A stretch of DNA of 7,315 nt from an uncultured Sphingomonadales bacterium (GCA_903958285.1 CAJBSR010000193.1:1-7315), one strand, 5' to 3'. Counted from the stretch's first letter, positions 1 through 6,123 are shown. The notes: generated by a model from the sequence alone, not told the origin. Numbers and translations are program-made.

Positions 1-869
1 GCCGGGTTGGTCCCCGTGATGCAATAGCGGATGGTGGCGCCGGGGATCATCTTTGGGTTGGTGGTGCCGTTGACGGGGTCGGAGACGACGCGGCTCGATT
101 TGCCGACCGAAATCGACGTGACGGGGCAGAGCGGGGCGTAGATCCGGTCGAGCGCAAAGTCATCGGAAATGCCGCCCCCGCCGGACATGGCAAAGCTCAT
201 CGTTGGGGTCGCGCCCGATGTGTAGGGCACGATCAGGTGGATGGTCGTCCAGGGGCTCAACGCGCCGACCGCGCCGCTATTGGCATAGGTGGAAGGCGTG
301 CTGCTGCCGAGCCGCGCGCCGTTGGAAAGCGCCGCGGTCGCATTGCCCGCGCCATTGCCGGCCACGGTGGTGATCGTCATGTAAACGGTGCCGTTGACGC
401 GGACCGTCAGGGTGCCTGCGGTGGTCGGGCTGCCGCCCGCCTGCCGCCAGCCCATATCGAACCAGATGTGGAGCTCGCCGGTAAAATAGGGGACGTGCGT
501 GCCCGCCCGCGCGCCGATGGCCAGCGTATCATTGGCGGCATCTTCTTCATTGATGACAAAGGCCGATGTCGTTGCGGCCGGATAGGCGCTGGCATCCTGC
601 CCTGAAGGCGCAGCAGACGGGTTCTGCACCGCCGCGCGCGTGTTGTAGATTGTCCCATAAGTGCCGGGATCGAGCGTCTGGTTGAACAGCCAGTTGCCGG
701 TGTTGGTATAGCCGGTCAGCCCGCTGTCAAACGATCCGTTGGCGGCAAGGTTGACAGGCGCGGTGCAATTCTGCGCCTGCGCTGTGGTCGATAGGGTGGT
801 GAGGATCAGACCTGCGGCCCACGCCAGCGCCACGCCCGTGCGACGCTGTGATTGCATCAGCCTGTTCAA
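1..869 (-). CDS. Secreted surface protein with DUF11-like repeat domain (5' part, runs off left edge)
   Basis: The reading frame is open on the minus strand from 869 to the window edge, with 289 codons visible and no stop. The N-terminus has a basic start, a hydrophobic core and an AQA-QN signal peptidase I site after about residue 32, so the protein is exported and carries no lipobox. Residues about 40-245 start with NLAANGSFDSG and are rich in Gly, Thr, Ser and Asn, suggesting a beta-sandwich ligand-binding module. From residue 252 it reads GKSSRVVSDPVNGTTNPK and then IPGATIRY, the pattern that opens DUF11-type repeats in large sphingomonad surface proteins. More such repeats would be expected beyond the edge. 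A TTG start at 869 is preferred because GGAGG sits 9 nt upstream; the ATG at 857, four codons inside, has no ribosome site at usable distance. Function is unknown; a role at the cell surface is inference. Confidence 0.8.
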   Translation of the reverse strand, partial: MNRLMQSQRRTGVALAWAAGLILTTLSTTAQAQNCTAPVNLAANGSFDSGLTGYTNTGNWLFNQTLDPGTYGTIYNTRAAVQNPSAAPSGQDASAYPAATTSAFVINEEDAANDTLAIGARAGTHVPYFTGELHIWFDMGWRQAGGSPTTAGTLTVRVNGTVYMTITTVAGNGAGNATAALSNGARLGSSTPSTYANSGAVGALSPWTTIHLIVPYTSGATPTMSFAMSGGGGISDDFALDRIYAPLCPVTSISVGKSSRVVSDPVNGTTNPKMIPGATIRYCITGTNP

Positions 870-878
870 GGTCCCGCA

Positions 879-883
879 CCTCC
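879..883 (-). promoter_or_regulatory. Shine-Dalgarno GGAGG that decides a TTG start
   Basis: On the minus strand GGAGG is followed by 9 nt and then TTG (867-869), in frame with the signal peptide. The next ATG (855-857) would be 21 nt from this site, which is too far for normal initiation. An ATG overlapping upstream is in another frame and stops after seven codons. Confidence 0.5.
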
Positions 884-1013
884 ACGCATCCCGCCTGCCC
901 ACCGCAGGGTCATCAGGCTTTAAACGGCGCAGATCCGCCAAAGTTTAGACCCGGCTGGACTTGCCATCGCCAATGCGCTGAAACGGCAGGACAATCATGC
1001 AGGGATCGCGGGA

Positions 1014-1931
1014 ATGACCGACTTCACTTGGACGCCAGAGGCCAACTCCGGCATCCGCCAGCGCTTTGTGGAAGCGAACGGCCTGCGCTTTGAACTGGCC
1101 GAAGCGGGCGATCCGACGGCGCGGCGGCTGGCGCTTTGCCTCCACGGCTTTCCCGAACTCAACTATAGCTGGCGGTTCCAGATGCCGCTGCTCGCCGCGC
1201 GCGGCTGGCGGGTTTGGGCTGCAAACTCAAGGGGTTATGGCGCGTCGGACAAGCCGCAGGGTGTGCGGTCTTACGCGCTGGATCATCTGACTGCCGATGT
1301 GGGTGCGCTCATTGATCGGGCGGCGGCGGAACATCCGGTCGATGAAGTGATGCTCGTCGCGCATGATTGGGGCGCGATCATCGCCTGGGCCTTTGCCATC
1401 GCCAAGGTCCGCCCGCTCACCAAGCTCGTCATCATGAATGTGCCGCACCCCATGGTCGGCATGCGCGAGGCGCGGACCCTCTCTCAACTGCGGAAAAGCT
1501 GGTATATCTTCTTCTTCCAGCTCCCCGGCCTGCCCGAACGTGTCTTTGGAAAGGACGGCGCACAGGCAGTCCGCGGCGCATTCTATAACATGGCCGTCGA
1601 CAAGAGCCGCTTCGGCAAGGACGTGCTCGATGTCTATGCGGCCGCTGCCTCCCGCCCCGGCGCGCTGAACGGCATGATCAACTATTACCGCGCGCTCCTG
1701 CGGCACAGGGATACGCTCGATCTCGGCGATGGCCGCATCGACATTCCGACGCTGATGGTCTGGGGGGAGGAAGACAGCGCGCTCGGCATCGGCTGCACTG
1801 TGGGGACGGAAGCATGGGTGCCGCAGCTGGAGCTCCACCGCCTCCCCGGCGTCTCCCACTGGGTGCAGCAGGAAGCGCCGGAAAAGGTCAATGCGATCCT
1901 GTCCGACTGGCTGGACCGCAACGGGGGGTAG
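1014..1931 (+). CDS. Alpha/beta hydrolase, epoxide hydrolase-like
   Basis: This is a 305-residue cytoplasmic alpha/beta-hydrolase with no signal peptide. Motifs occur in the order expected for the epoxide hydrolase/haloalkane dehalogenase group: oxyanion-hole HGFPE (44-48), nucleophile elbow AHDWGA with Asp118, catalytic acid Asp254 in GEED, and catalytic His282 in VSHW. The cap segment (about 150-230) contains FFQLPGLPE (167-175) and NYYRA (223-227). Aligned with mammalian soluble epoxide hydrolase, Tyr225 matches one ring-opening tyrosine, while the other position appears to be Phe167. The family opens an epoxide through an aspartyl ester intermediate and releases a diol; the substrate cannot be told from sequence. 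AGGGA lies 8 nt before the ATG. The gene stands alone, divergent from the surface protein and convergent with the csgG-like gene. A dehalogenase or other hydrolase activity remains possible. Confidence 0.88.
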   Translation: MTDFTWTPEANSGIRQRFVEANGLRFELAEAGDPTARRLALCLHGFPELNYSWRFQMPLLAARGWRVWAANSRGYGASDKPQGVRSYALDHLTADVGALIDRAAAEHPVDEVMLVAHDWGAIIAWAFAIAKVRPLTKLVIMNVPHPMVGMREARTLSQLRKSWYIFFFQLPGLPERVFGKDGAQAVRGAFYNMAVDKSRFGKDVLDVYAAAASRPGALNGMINYYRALLRHRDTLDLGDGRIDIPTLMVWGEEDSALGIGCTVGTEAWVPQLELHRLPGVSHWVQQEAPEKVNAILSDWLDRNGG

Positions 1932-1940
1932 CCACTTTCC

Positions 1941-1996
1941 GCTTGTCCCGAGCGAAGTCGAGGGACGGTGTCTCGACTTCGCTCGACACGAACGGG
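1941..1996. repeat. REP-like palindromic intergenic repeat
   Basis: Perfect 14-bp arms CGAGCGAAGTCGAG (1949-1962) and CTCGACTTCGCTCG (1972-1985) flank a 9-nt loop. Both strands therefore read GTCCCG- or GTGTCGAGCGAAGTCGAG-type sequence. This word is familiar from dispersed intergenic repeats in sphingomonad genomes; that is recognition, not a search. It fills most of the 71-nt gap between two convergent stop codons (1931 and 2003), so its hairpin may protect or end both mRNAs, although no long U-tract follows on either strand. Confidence 0.7.
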
Positions 1997-2002
1997 ATTT
2001 TG

Positions 2003-2788
2003 CTATTCCGCTTTGGGTGCTGCCGCACTCGCATTATCAGGCAGGCCGCCCAATGTGCCGACCATCTTCTTATAGGCATCCAGATATGCGAGCACGAGGA
2101 CCTGCCCGATCTCGCTGTTCTGATATCCGCCGCCGCCGGCTGCGGCGAGGCCGCCGCCCCACCAGGCACCTCCACCGGCGCCCCAGCTGACGTCTTTCTT
2201 GCGGTAATAGCCTTCAGACAGGCTTTCGATCTCGGTCGTGCGGACGTTGACGAGGGAGAGCGTCACATTGGCTTCCTTCTTGGACACCTTGATGCCCCCC
2301 AGCAACCCGCCGAGCATCCGACCGCCCAGCATGCCGCCAATGCCACCGGCAATCCCGCCGCCACCGGAGTTTGAATTGGTCGTGACGATATCGGGCACAA
2401 CGACATAATCCGCCGCCTTCACCTGACGCTTGCCGATGTTGGAGCCGCGCTGCAGCTCGCCATCATCGCCAAGCGCCCGTTCCACAGCGCGGGCAGCAAG
2501 GCCCCCGCCACGGTCAACCAGACCGAAGCAGCCCGATTTCATGACGAAGAATTTGATGATCGCTTCCGGGTTGGACAGGCCAAGTTGCGTCCACCATTTG
2601 GTTTCCGGCTCCACGATGGCGAGCGTGCCCAGCCGTTTGGTGCAGACCGGAATTTCGGCCGTGCCTTTATCTTGGGCTTTCTTCGCGGACGATTTGTCGT
2701 CGGCTTCTTTCTTGGCCCAGGCGGGCGTGGTGACAGCTGCGGGCAGAATCATCGCCACAGCGGCGAACGCGGAAATAAATGAACGCAT
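2003..2788 (-). CDS. CsgG/HfaB-family secreted protein
   Basis: This 261-residue protein starts with a clear signal peptide, cleaved after AWA (residue 25). The CsgG-family core follows: [12 protein letters not shown] (51-62), [12 protein letters not shown] (87-98), ELQRGSNIG (111-119), [10 protein letters not shown] (126-135) and [19 protein letters not shown] (226-244). Two glycine-rich stretches (about 142-166 and 203-222) interrupt it, the first close to where CsgG has membrane-inserting hairpins. E. coli CsgG is an outer-membrane lipoprotein forming the curli export pore, and HfaB of Caulobacter helps holdfast attachment. Here there is no lipobox Cys at the cleavage site, and no csgA, B, E or F neighbour is visible, so a curli role cannot be assumed. 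GAGGGG (2799-2804) lies 10 nt before the ATG. The gene is divergent from lepA across a 174-nt gap. The fold assignment is firm and the function unknown. Confidence 0.88.
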   Translation of the reverse strand: MRSFISAFAAVAMILPAAVTTPAWAKKEADDKSSAKKAQDKGTAEIPVCTKRLGTLAIVEPETKWWTQLGLSNPEAIIKFFVMKSGCFGLVDRGGGLAARAVERALGDDGELQRGSNIGKRQVKAADYVVVPDIVTTNSNSGGGGIAGGIGGMLGGRMLGGLLGGIKVSKKEANVTLSLVNVRTTEIESLSEGYYRKKDVSWGAGGGAWWGGGLAAAGGGGYQNSEIGQVLVLAYLDAYKKMVGTLGGLPDNASAAAPKAE

Positions 2789-2962
2789 CTAAATTGGTCC
2801 CCTCAATCAGGAGGCGGATGCGGTATTTTACCGTCACTCCACCCAGTCGGTGCGACCCGATGCGAGGAAAGGTCTAGCAAAGCCCATGCGGCCTTTCCAC
2901 CTCAGATTTGCCGCTGCGCTCTCCTCTTTGCCTCGCGGCACAACACTGCTAGGGCCGCGGCC

Positions 2963-4771
2963 ATGTCCACGCCGCTTTCCAAGATCCGCAACTTTTCCAT
3001 CATCGCCCATATTGACCACGGCAAGTCCACCCTTGCTGACCGGTTGATCCAGCGCACCGGCGGCCTGACCGACCGGGAAATGACCGCACAGGTCCTCGAT
3101 AATATGGATATCGAAAAGGAACGCGGCATCACCATCAAGGCGCAAACGGTGCGCCTCGACTACAAGGCGAAGGACGGGGAGACCTATACTCTCAACCTCA
3201 TGGACACGCCGGGCCATGTCGACTTTGCCTATGAAGTCAGCCGCAGCCTCGCCGCGTGCGAAGGCGCGTTGCTCGTTGTCGATGCGGCTCAGGGCGTGGA
3301 AGCGCAGACGCTGGCCAACGTCTACCAGTCGATCGAGCATGATCACGAGATCGTGCCCGTTATCAACAAGATCGATCTGCCCGCCGCCGAAGTCGAACAG
3401 GTGCGCAACGAGATTGAAGAGATCATCGGCCTTGATGCTTCAAACGCCGTGCTCACCTCCGCGAAATCCGGAATTGGCATTGAGGATGTGCTCGAAGCTG
3501 TCGTGACCCGCATTCCGCCGCCGAAAGGTGATCGAGATGCGCCGCTGAAGGCGATGCTGGTCGACAGCTGGTACGATCCGTATCTGGGTGTCGTCATCTT
3601 GATCCGTGTGGTCGCGGGCGTCCTGAAAAAGGGCCAGCAGATCAAATTTATGCAAACAGGGACCCTGCATCTGGTTGACCGCGTGGGCTGCATGCGGCCC
3701 AAGATCGAGCAGCTCGAAGAGCTCTCGGCCGGCGAAATCGGGTTCATCACCGCGCAAATCAAAGAGGTCGCGCAGACCCGCGTTGGGGACACCATTACCG
3801 ATGCAAAGCGCCCTGCTGCCGAGGCTCTTCCGGGCTTCAAGGAAGTTCAGCCGGTCGTGTTCTGCGGTCTGTTCCCGGTCGATGCGAATGACTTTGAAAA
3901 GCTGCGCGAAAGCATTTCCAAGCTGCGGCTGAACGATGCGAGCTTCAGTTTTGAAACCGAATCGAGCGCGGCCTTGGGTTTTGGCTTCCGTTGCGGGTTT
4001 CTTGGATTGCTTCATCTGGAAATCATTCAGGAACGGCTGACGCGCGAATATGATCTTGATCTGATCACCACTGCGCCAAGCGTGATCTACGATGTCCAGC
4101 TCGCGCATAATCGCGGGACGATCCAGCTCCATAATCCGGCAGACATGCCTGATCCGAGCGCAATCGCCCAAATTGACGAGCCTTGGATAAAGGCCGTGAT
4201 TTATTGCCCGGACGAATATCTCGGCTCCATCCTGAAGCTCTGTCAGGATCGGCGCGGCATCCAAACCAACCTGACCTATGTCGGGGGGCGTGCACAAGTG
4301 ACGTATGAGCTGCCGCTCAACGAGGTTGTGTTCGATTTCTATGACCGCCTGAAGAGCATTTCACGCGGGTATGCCAGCTTTGACTATACCCAGATCGGGC
4401 ACCGCGAAGGGGACCTGGTCAAGATGAACATCATGGTCAATGCGGAGGCCGTTGATGCCCTCAGCATGATTGTGCACAGGGGTACTGCCGAAGCGCGTGG
4501 GCGTGGCATGTGCGAGCGGCTCAAAGAACTGATCCCGCGCCACTTGTTTAAAATTCCGATTCAGGCCGCGATCGGCGGCAAGGTCATCGCGCGCGAAACC
4601 ATCGCTGCAATGCGCAAGGATGTGACCGCCAAATGCTATGGCGGTGACGCCAGCCGCAAACGCAAGCTGCTCGACAAGCAGAAAAAGGGCAAAGCGCGGA
4701 TGCGCGAGTACGGCTCGGTCAGCATCCCGCAGGAAGCCTTTATTGCCGCCTTGAGAATGGGTGAGGAATAA
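2963..4771 (+). CDS. lepA: Elongation factor 4 (LepA GTPase)
   Basis: The protein has 602 residues, the usual length for this family. The translational GTPase domain shows G1 AHIDHGKST (15-23), G2 RGIT (54-57), G3 DTPGH (81-85), G4 NKID (135-138) and G5 SAK (166-168). The EF-G-like domain 2 and alpha/beta domains follow. The LepA-specific C-terminal domain is complete, with [13 protein letters not shown] (558-570) and SIPQEAF (589-595), and it lacks the EF-G domain IV. LepA binds the ribosome, promotes back-translocation in vitro and influences initiation and 30S biogenesis in vivo. AGGG (2951-2954) stands 8 nt before the ATG. In E. coli lepA precedes lepB; here instead its TAA shares a base with the ATG of a small SANT/GcrA-like gene. 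Nothing in the sequence suggests damage. Confidence 0.98.
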   Translation: MSTPLSKIRNFSIIAHIDHGKSTLADRLIQRTGGLTDREMTAQVLDNMDIEKERGITIKAQTVRLDYKAKDGETYTLNLMDTPGHVDFAYEVSRSLAACEGALLVVDAAQGVEAQTLANVYQSIEHDHEIVPVINKIDLPAAEVEQVRNEIEEIIGLDASNAVLTSAKSGIGIEDVLEAVVTRIPPPKGDRDAPLKAMLVDSWYDPYLGVVILIRVVAGVLKKGQQIKFMQTGTLHLVDRVGCMRPKIEQLEELSAGEIGFITAQIKEVAQTRVGDTITDAKRPAAEALPGFKEVQPVVFCGLFPVDANDFEKLRESISKLRLNDASFSFETESSAALGFGFRCGFLGLLHLEIIQERLTREYDLDLITTAPSVIYDVQLAHNRGTIQLHNPADMPDPSAIAQIDEPWIKAVIYCPDEYLGSILKLCQDRRGIQTNLTYVGGRAQVTYELPLNEVVFDFYDRLKSISRGYASFDYTQIGHREGDLVKMNIMVNAEAVDALSMIVHRGTAEARGRGMCERLKELIPRHLFKIPIQAAIGGKVIARETIAAMRKDVTAKCYGGDASRKRKLLDKQKKGKARMREYGSVSIPQEAFIAALRMGEE

Positions 4772-4953
4772 TGGCGGGCGACCGCTTTGAACGGCACAAG
4801 CAGCCTTGGACGACCGACGAGATCCAGAAGCTGCACACGCTCGCCAAGAAGGGCATGCCACTTAAGCAGATGGCCAAGGCGCTGACACGGAGCGAAGAGA
4901 GCGTGAAGGACCGCGCCAAGCTCGATGGGCTGAAGATCGCCAAGCTGCGATAA
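4771..4953 (+). CDS. Small SANT/Myb- or GcrA-like helical protein
   Basis: A 60-residue basic protein whose start overlaps the lepA stop by one base (TAATG), with GAGGA (4763-4767) just upstream, so translation is probably coupled to lepA. After a short polar N-terminus it reads PWTTDEIQKLHTLAKKGMPL and then KQMAKALTRSEESVKDRAKLDGLKI. This is one Trp-led helix followed by a helix-turn-helix-like pair, as in the GcrA N-terminus (WTEERVELLKKLW) and in SANT/Myb modules. GcrA is an alphaproteobacterial cell-cycle regulator that binds sigma70 and methylated GANTC DNA; this protein is far shorter and has only the helical module. DNA binding is inferred from the pattern and the basic C-terminus (KIAKLR). 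No function is known to me. It is likely real, given coupling, codon use and a complete domain. Confidence 0.8.
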   Translation: MAGDRFERHKQPWTTDEIQKLHTLAKKGMPLKQMAKALTRSEESVKDRAKLDGLKIAKLR

Positions 4954-4988
4954 CCTAGCAGAAGTGCGCTGAAACGCGCCATCTGGCC

Positions 4989-5017
4989 TTGCAATTTTTG
5001 TATAAATCCGCCATAGT
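4989..5017 (+). promoter_or_regulatory. Candidate sigma70-type promoter of the orphan transcript
   Basis: TTGCAA (4989-4994) and CATAGT (5012-5017) are separated by 17 bp, each matching 4 of 6 consensus bases, in a locally AT-rich stretch after the SANT-like gene. Transcription would start near 5024. The match is moderate, and the support comes from a strong terminator about 200 nt downstream with no recognised gene between. Confidence 0.35.
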
Positions 5018-5065
5018 TTATCTTAAGAACAGCAGAGGCGTATTTTCTGCTGGGGGAACAGTGAG

Positions 5066-5188
5066 ATGGTCCAAACCATGCAGGGGGCGACTGGCAAAGT
5101 ATGTTTTGCCACGGCGCCTCTTCCCAAGATTTCCGGCGACGAAGTTGGCCGGAATAGTGCCGATCAATGGAGACACGTGTTCCTTTAG
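5066..5188 (+). CDS. Possible 40-codon small ORF inside the orphan transcript
   Basis: ATG at 5066 opens a 40-residue frame that starts MVQTMQGATGKVCFATAPLP and ends at TAG (5186-5188), 22 nt before the terminator stem. The product is polar, with one Cys, no signal peptide and no membrane segment. GGGGGA (5052-5057) lies about 8 nt upstream, a weak ribosome site, and the start codon sits in the arm of a small hairpin (5066-5079). GC at third positions is about 56%, clearly lower than in the neighbouring genes, which argues against coding. In favour are its fit between a promoter-like element and a terminator. I do not recognise the sequence; a leader peptide, a small protein or chance are all possible. 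Confidence 0.25.
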   Translation: MVQTMQGATGKVCFATAPLPKISGDEVGRNSADQWRHVFL

Positions 5189-5210
5189 CGCTTGTCTTGT
5201 TGAACGGCAC

Positions 5211-5251
5211 TGGGGAGGGGTGATGGGTCGCACATCCCTCCCCATTTTTTT
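5211..5251 (+). terminator. Strong intrinsic (Rho-independent) terminator
   Basis: TGGGGAGGGGTG (5211-5222) pairs with CATCCCTCCCCA (5233-5244) over 12 bp with one G-U pair and a 10-nt loop. It is followed directly by seven T (5245-5251). It ends transcription on the plus strand, either of the orphan unit at about 5024 or of read-through from lepA, and it separates that transcription from the FNR-boxed operon downstream. Confidence 0.9.
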
Positions 5252-5267
5252 GCCCACACGGGCGCGA

Positions 5268-5281
5268 TTGACTCAAATCAA
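5268..5281 (+). promoter_or_regulatory. FNR/FixK-type binding site with candidate class II promoter
   Basis: TTGACTCAAATCAA matches the FNR/FixK consensus TTGAT-N4-ATCAA at nine of ten fixed bases. Its centre is 5274.5. A class II site centred at -41.5 would put the transcription start near 5316 and the -10 near 5304-5309, where CATTCT is found (3 of 6 matches). The next start codon is 5342. The site lies after the terminator, so it most likely controls the 5342-6033 operon by oxygen or redox state. The regulator is not in the window. Confidence 0.6.
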
Positions 5282-5341
5282 GGAACCTTTGTTGGTCCGG
5301 CTCCATTCTCCTTTTCGACACAGCACGAAGAGGAGAAAGCC

Positions 5342-5446
5342 ATGTCGCCATATCTTATGCAGCCATTTGTCATCGGACCCGCCATTGTTGGCCTGTTATT
5401 CGTCGTGACCTTGCTGACTGCGTCCATTTCCGACGCGCGGCGTTGA
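5342..5446 (+). CDS. 34-residue single-span membrane mini-protein
   Basis: A short ORF with an excellent ribosome site: AGGAG followed by 6 nt and the ATG. The product starts MSPYLMQPFVIGPAIVGLLF and ends with SDARR. Residues about 8-29 are one uninterrupted hydrophobic span, followed by a short charged tail, which by the positive-inside rule would lie in the cytoplasm. It resembles in form, not in sequence, the tiny subunits or regulators of membrane complexes such as CydX or CcoQ. It is the first gene after the FNR-like box and ends 9 nt before the YdcH-family gene, so the three genes are probably cotranscribed. I do not recognise a family. The strong ribosome site, a complete hydrophobic helix and tight spacing make a real gene likely. 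Confidence 0.65.
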   Translation: MSPYLMQPFVIGPAIVGLLFVVTLLTASISDARR

Positions 5447-5455
5447 GGGTAGATC

Positions 5456-5704
5456 ATGAGCCATACGCCCAATGATCTGCGCGACGAGTTTCCTGAGGCC
5501 GTTGATGTCCTTCATCAACTGAAGGTACGCGACGCCCATTTCGCGACGCTTGCCGAGCGTTATCATGATCTCAATCGCGAGATCCACCGGATCGAAAGCG
5601 ACCTTGAGCCTGCGTCTGACGCGCGGGCCGAGGCGCTGAAGAAGCAACGGCTTGCGCTGCTCGATGACATTTCAGCCATCGTGGCCAAGGCGAAGGCAGC
5701 CTGA
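5456..5704 (+). CDS. YdcH-family (DUF465) small coiled-coil protein
   Basis: This 82-residue helical protein has the YdcH/DUF465 pattern: FPEAVDVLHQLKVRDAHFA (12-30), ERYHDLNREIHRIESDLEPA (34-53), and KKQRLALLDDISAIV near the C-terminus. The family is small, cytoplasmic, widespread in proteobacteria and of unknown biochemical role. The long amphipathic helices suggest an antiparallel coiled coil. GAGGG (5445-5449), overlapping the stop of the mini-protein gene, lies 6 nt before the ATG, and the TGA shares a base with the ATG of the DksA-like gene. This packing argues for coordinated production with a zinc-finger RNA polymerase-binding protein. Confidence 0.92.
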   Translation: MSHTPNDLRDEFPEAVDVLHQLKVRDAHFATLAERYHDLNREIHRIESDLEPASDARAEALKKQRLALLDDISAIVAKAKAA

Positions 5705-6033
5705 TGGACACCCTTGGCATCCAAAGTCGCCTGGAGTTCCGGCTGGAAGAACTGCTTGCCCGCGGCGCGCACATCGGGGCTGATCTTTTGGCGCCACATT
5801 CGGCAGATTCGGATGAGGCGGCTGTCGAAGCGGAGGCGGAGGAAGCCCTTCTGGGCCAAAGCGCCCTGCTGGAACGGGAGATCGCGGAGGTGCGCGGCGC
5901 GTTGTCGCGTCTCAAATCCGGTAACTATGGCGTCTGCATTTCGTGCGGCGAAGAGATCGCGCCGGCCCGCCTAGAGGCCATGCCCGAAGCCGCGCAGTGC
6001 CTTGCGTGCGCCGAGCCTCGAGGGAAGCCCTAA
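5704..6033 (+). CDS. DksA/TraR-family C4 zinc-finger transcription regulator
   Basis: A 109-residue protein with a C-terminal C4 zinc finger, YGVCISCGEEI (76-85) and QCLAC (98-102); the four cysteines are 78, 81, 99 and 102. Helical arms at about 7-30 and 40-72 form the coiled coil that family members insert into the RNA polymerase secondary channel. The tip reads ADSDEA (34-39); aligned by eye with the E. coli DksA tip, the critical Asp and Ala fall on Asp37 and Ala39. It is shorter than DksA (151 residues), closer to the DksA-like short forms. It probably modulates transcription initiation, perhaps with ppGpp. It overlaps the YdcH-family gene by one base (TGATG). Whether it replaces or complements a full DksA elsewhere cannot be seen here. 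Confidence 0.9.
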   Translation: MDTLGIQSRLEFRLEELLARGAHIGADLLAPHSADSDEAAVEAEAEEALLGQSALLEREIAEVRGALSRLKSGNYGVCISCGEEIAPARLEAMPEAAQCLACAEPRGKP

Positions 6034-6078
6034 CCCCTCCCTTTCTGAGTCCTACTGCGAACTACGGCGTCTGCATCG

Positions 6079-6101
6079 GCGGGCTTGGACAACAAGCCCG
6101 C
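6079..6101 (+). terminator. GC-rich hairpin after the DksA-like operon
   Basis: GCGGGCTT (6079-6086) and AAGCCCGC (6094-6101) form a perfect 8-bp stem with a 7-nt loop, 46 nt after the operon's last stop. No T-tract follows on the plus strand, so it is at best a weak or protein-assisted terminator, or a 3'-end-stabilising hairpin. It lies upstream of the marR promoter region. Confidence 0.35.
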
Positions 6102-6123
6102 AAACCAATCTGCATTTAGAAGG

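Larger units (their letters stand above)
5024..5251 (+). ncRNA. Candidate small RNA or short-mRNA unit, about 225 nt
   Basis: This part of the 388-nt stretch without a recognised gene (4954-5341) carries many hairpins. Arms are 5030-5036 with 5046-5052 (7 bp), 5066-5070 with 5075-5079 (5 bp), 5092-5098 with 5105-5111 (7 bp, extendable through 5083-5088 with the CGCCTC ending at about 5120), and 5131-5137 with 5148-5154 (7 bp). It ends in a strong intrinsic terminator and a promoter-like pair lies just upstream. I do not recognise tmRNA, 6S, RNase P or SRP RNA hallmarks. A 40-codon ORF lies inside, so this could instead be the mRNA of a small protein, or a structured leader of the next operon. 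The 5' end is inferred. Confidence 0.4.

Noticed and set aside
237..605. Plus-strand open frame rich in Arg, Ala and Gly
   Set aside because: It is the antisense shadow of the exported surface protein, which has a signal peptide and a DUF11-like domain in the opposite frame.
997..1017. Six-codon upstream ORF overlapping the hydrolase start
   Set aside because: It is very short, contains the ribosome site of the hydrolase and has no ribosome site of its own.
1227..1859. Long minus-strand open frame opposite the hydrolase gene
   Set aside because: It is an antisense frame of a clear alpha/beta hydrolase gene with GC-rich codon bias, and its protein shows no domain pattern.
2821..2833. Small CGGTA/TACCG hairpin between the csgG-like gene and lepA
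   Set aside because: Five base pairs with a 3-nt loop and no T-tract; not enough to call a terminator or operator.
2866..2898. Inverted repeat GGAAAGG...CCTTTCC upstream of lepA
   Set aside because: Seven-bp arms with a 19-nt spacing are weak; no promoter or regulator site is linked, so chance is likely.
3440..4297. 285-codon minus-strand open frame inside lepA
   Set aside because: lepA is a conserved full-length gene on the plus strand; the antisense frame is a product of its codon bias and resembles no family.
5024..5251. Assignment of the structured transcript to tmRNA, 6S, RNase P or SRP RNA
   Set aside because: No tRNA-like ends, no closing stem between 5' and 3' ends, no conserved RNase P cores and no SRP Alu/GNRA hallmark could be found by eye.
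4740..5351. 203-codon minus-strand frame across the end of lepA, the SANT-like gene and the intergenic region
   Set aside because: It runs antisense through two real genes, the terminator and the FNR-like box, and has no recognisable domain or ribosome site.
4989..5408. 139-codon plus-strand frame across the intergenic region
   Set aside because: It has no ribosome site, runs through the terminator stem and into the mini-protein gene in another frame, and its composition is not protein-like.
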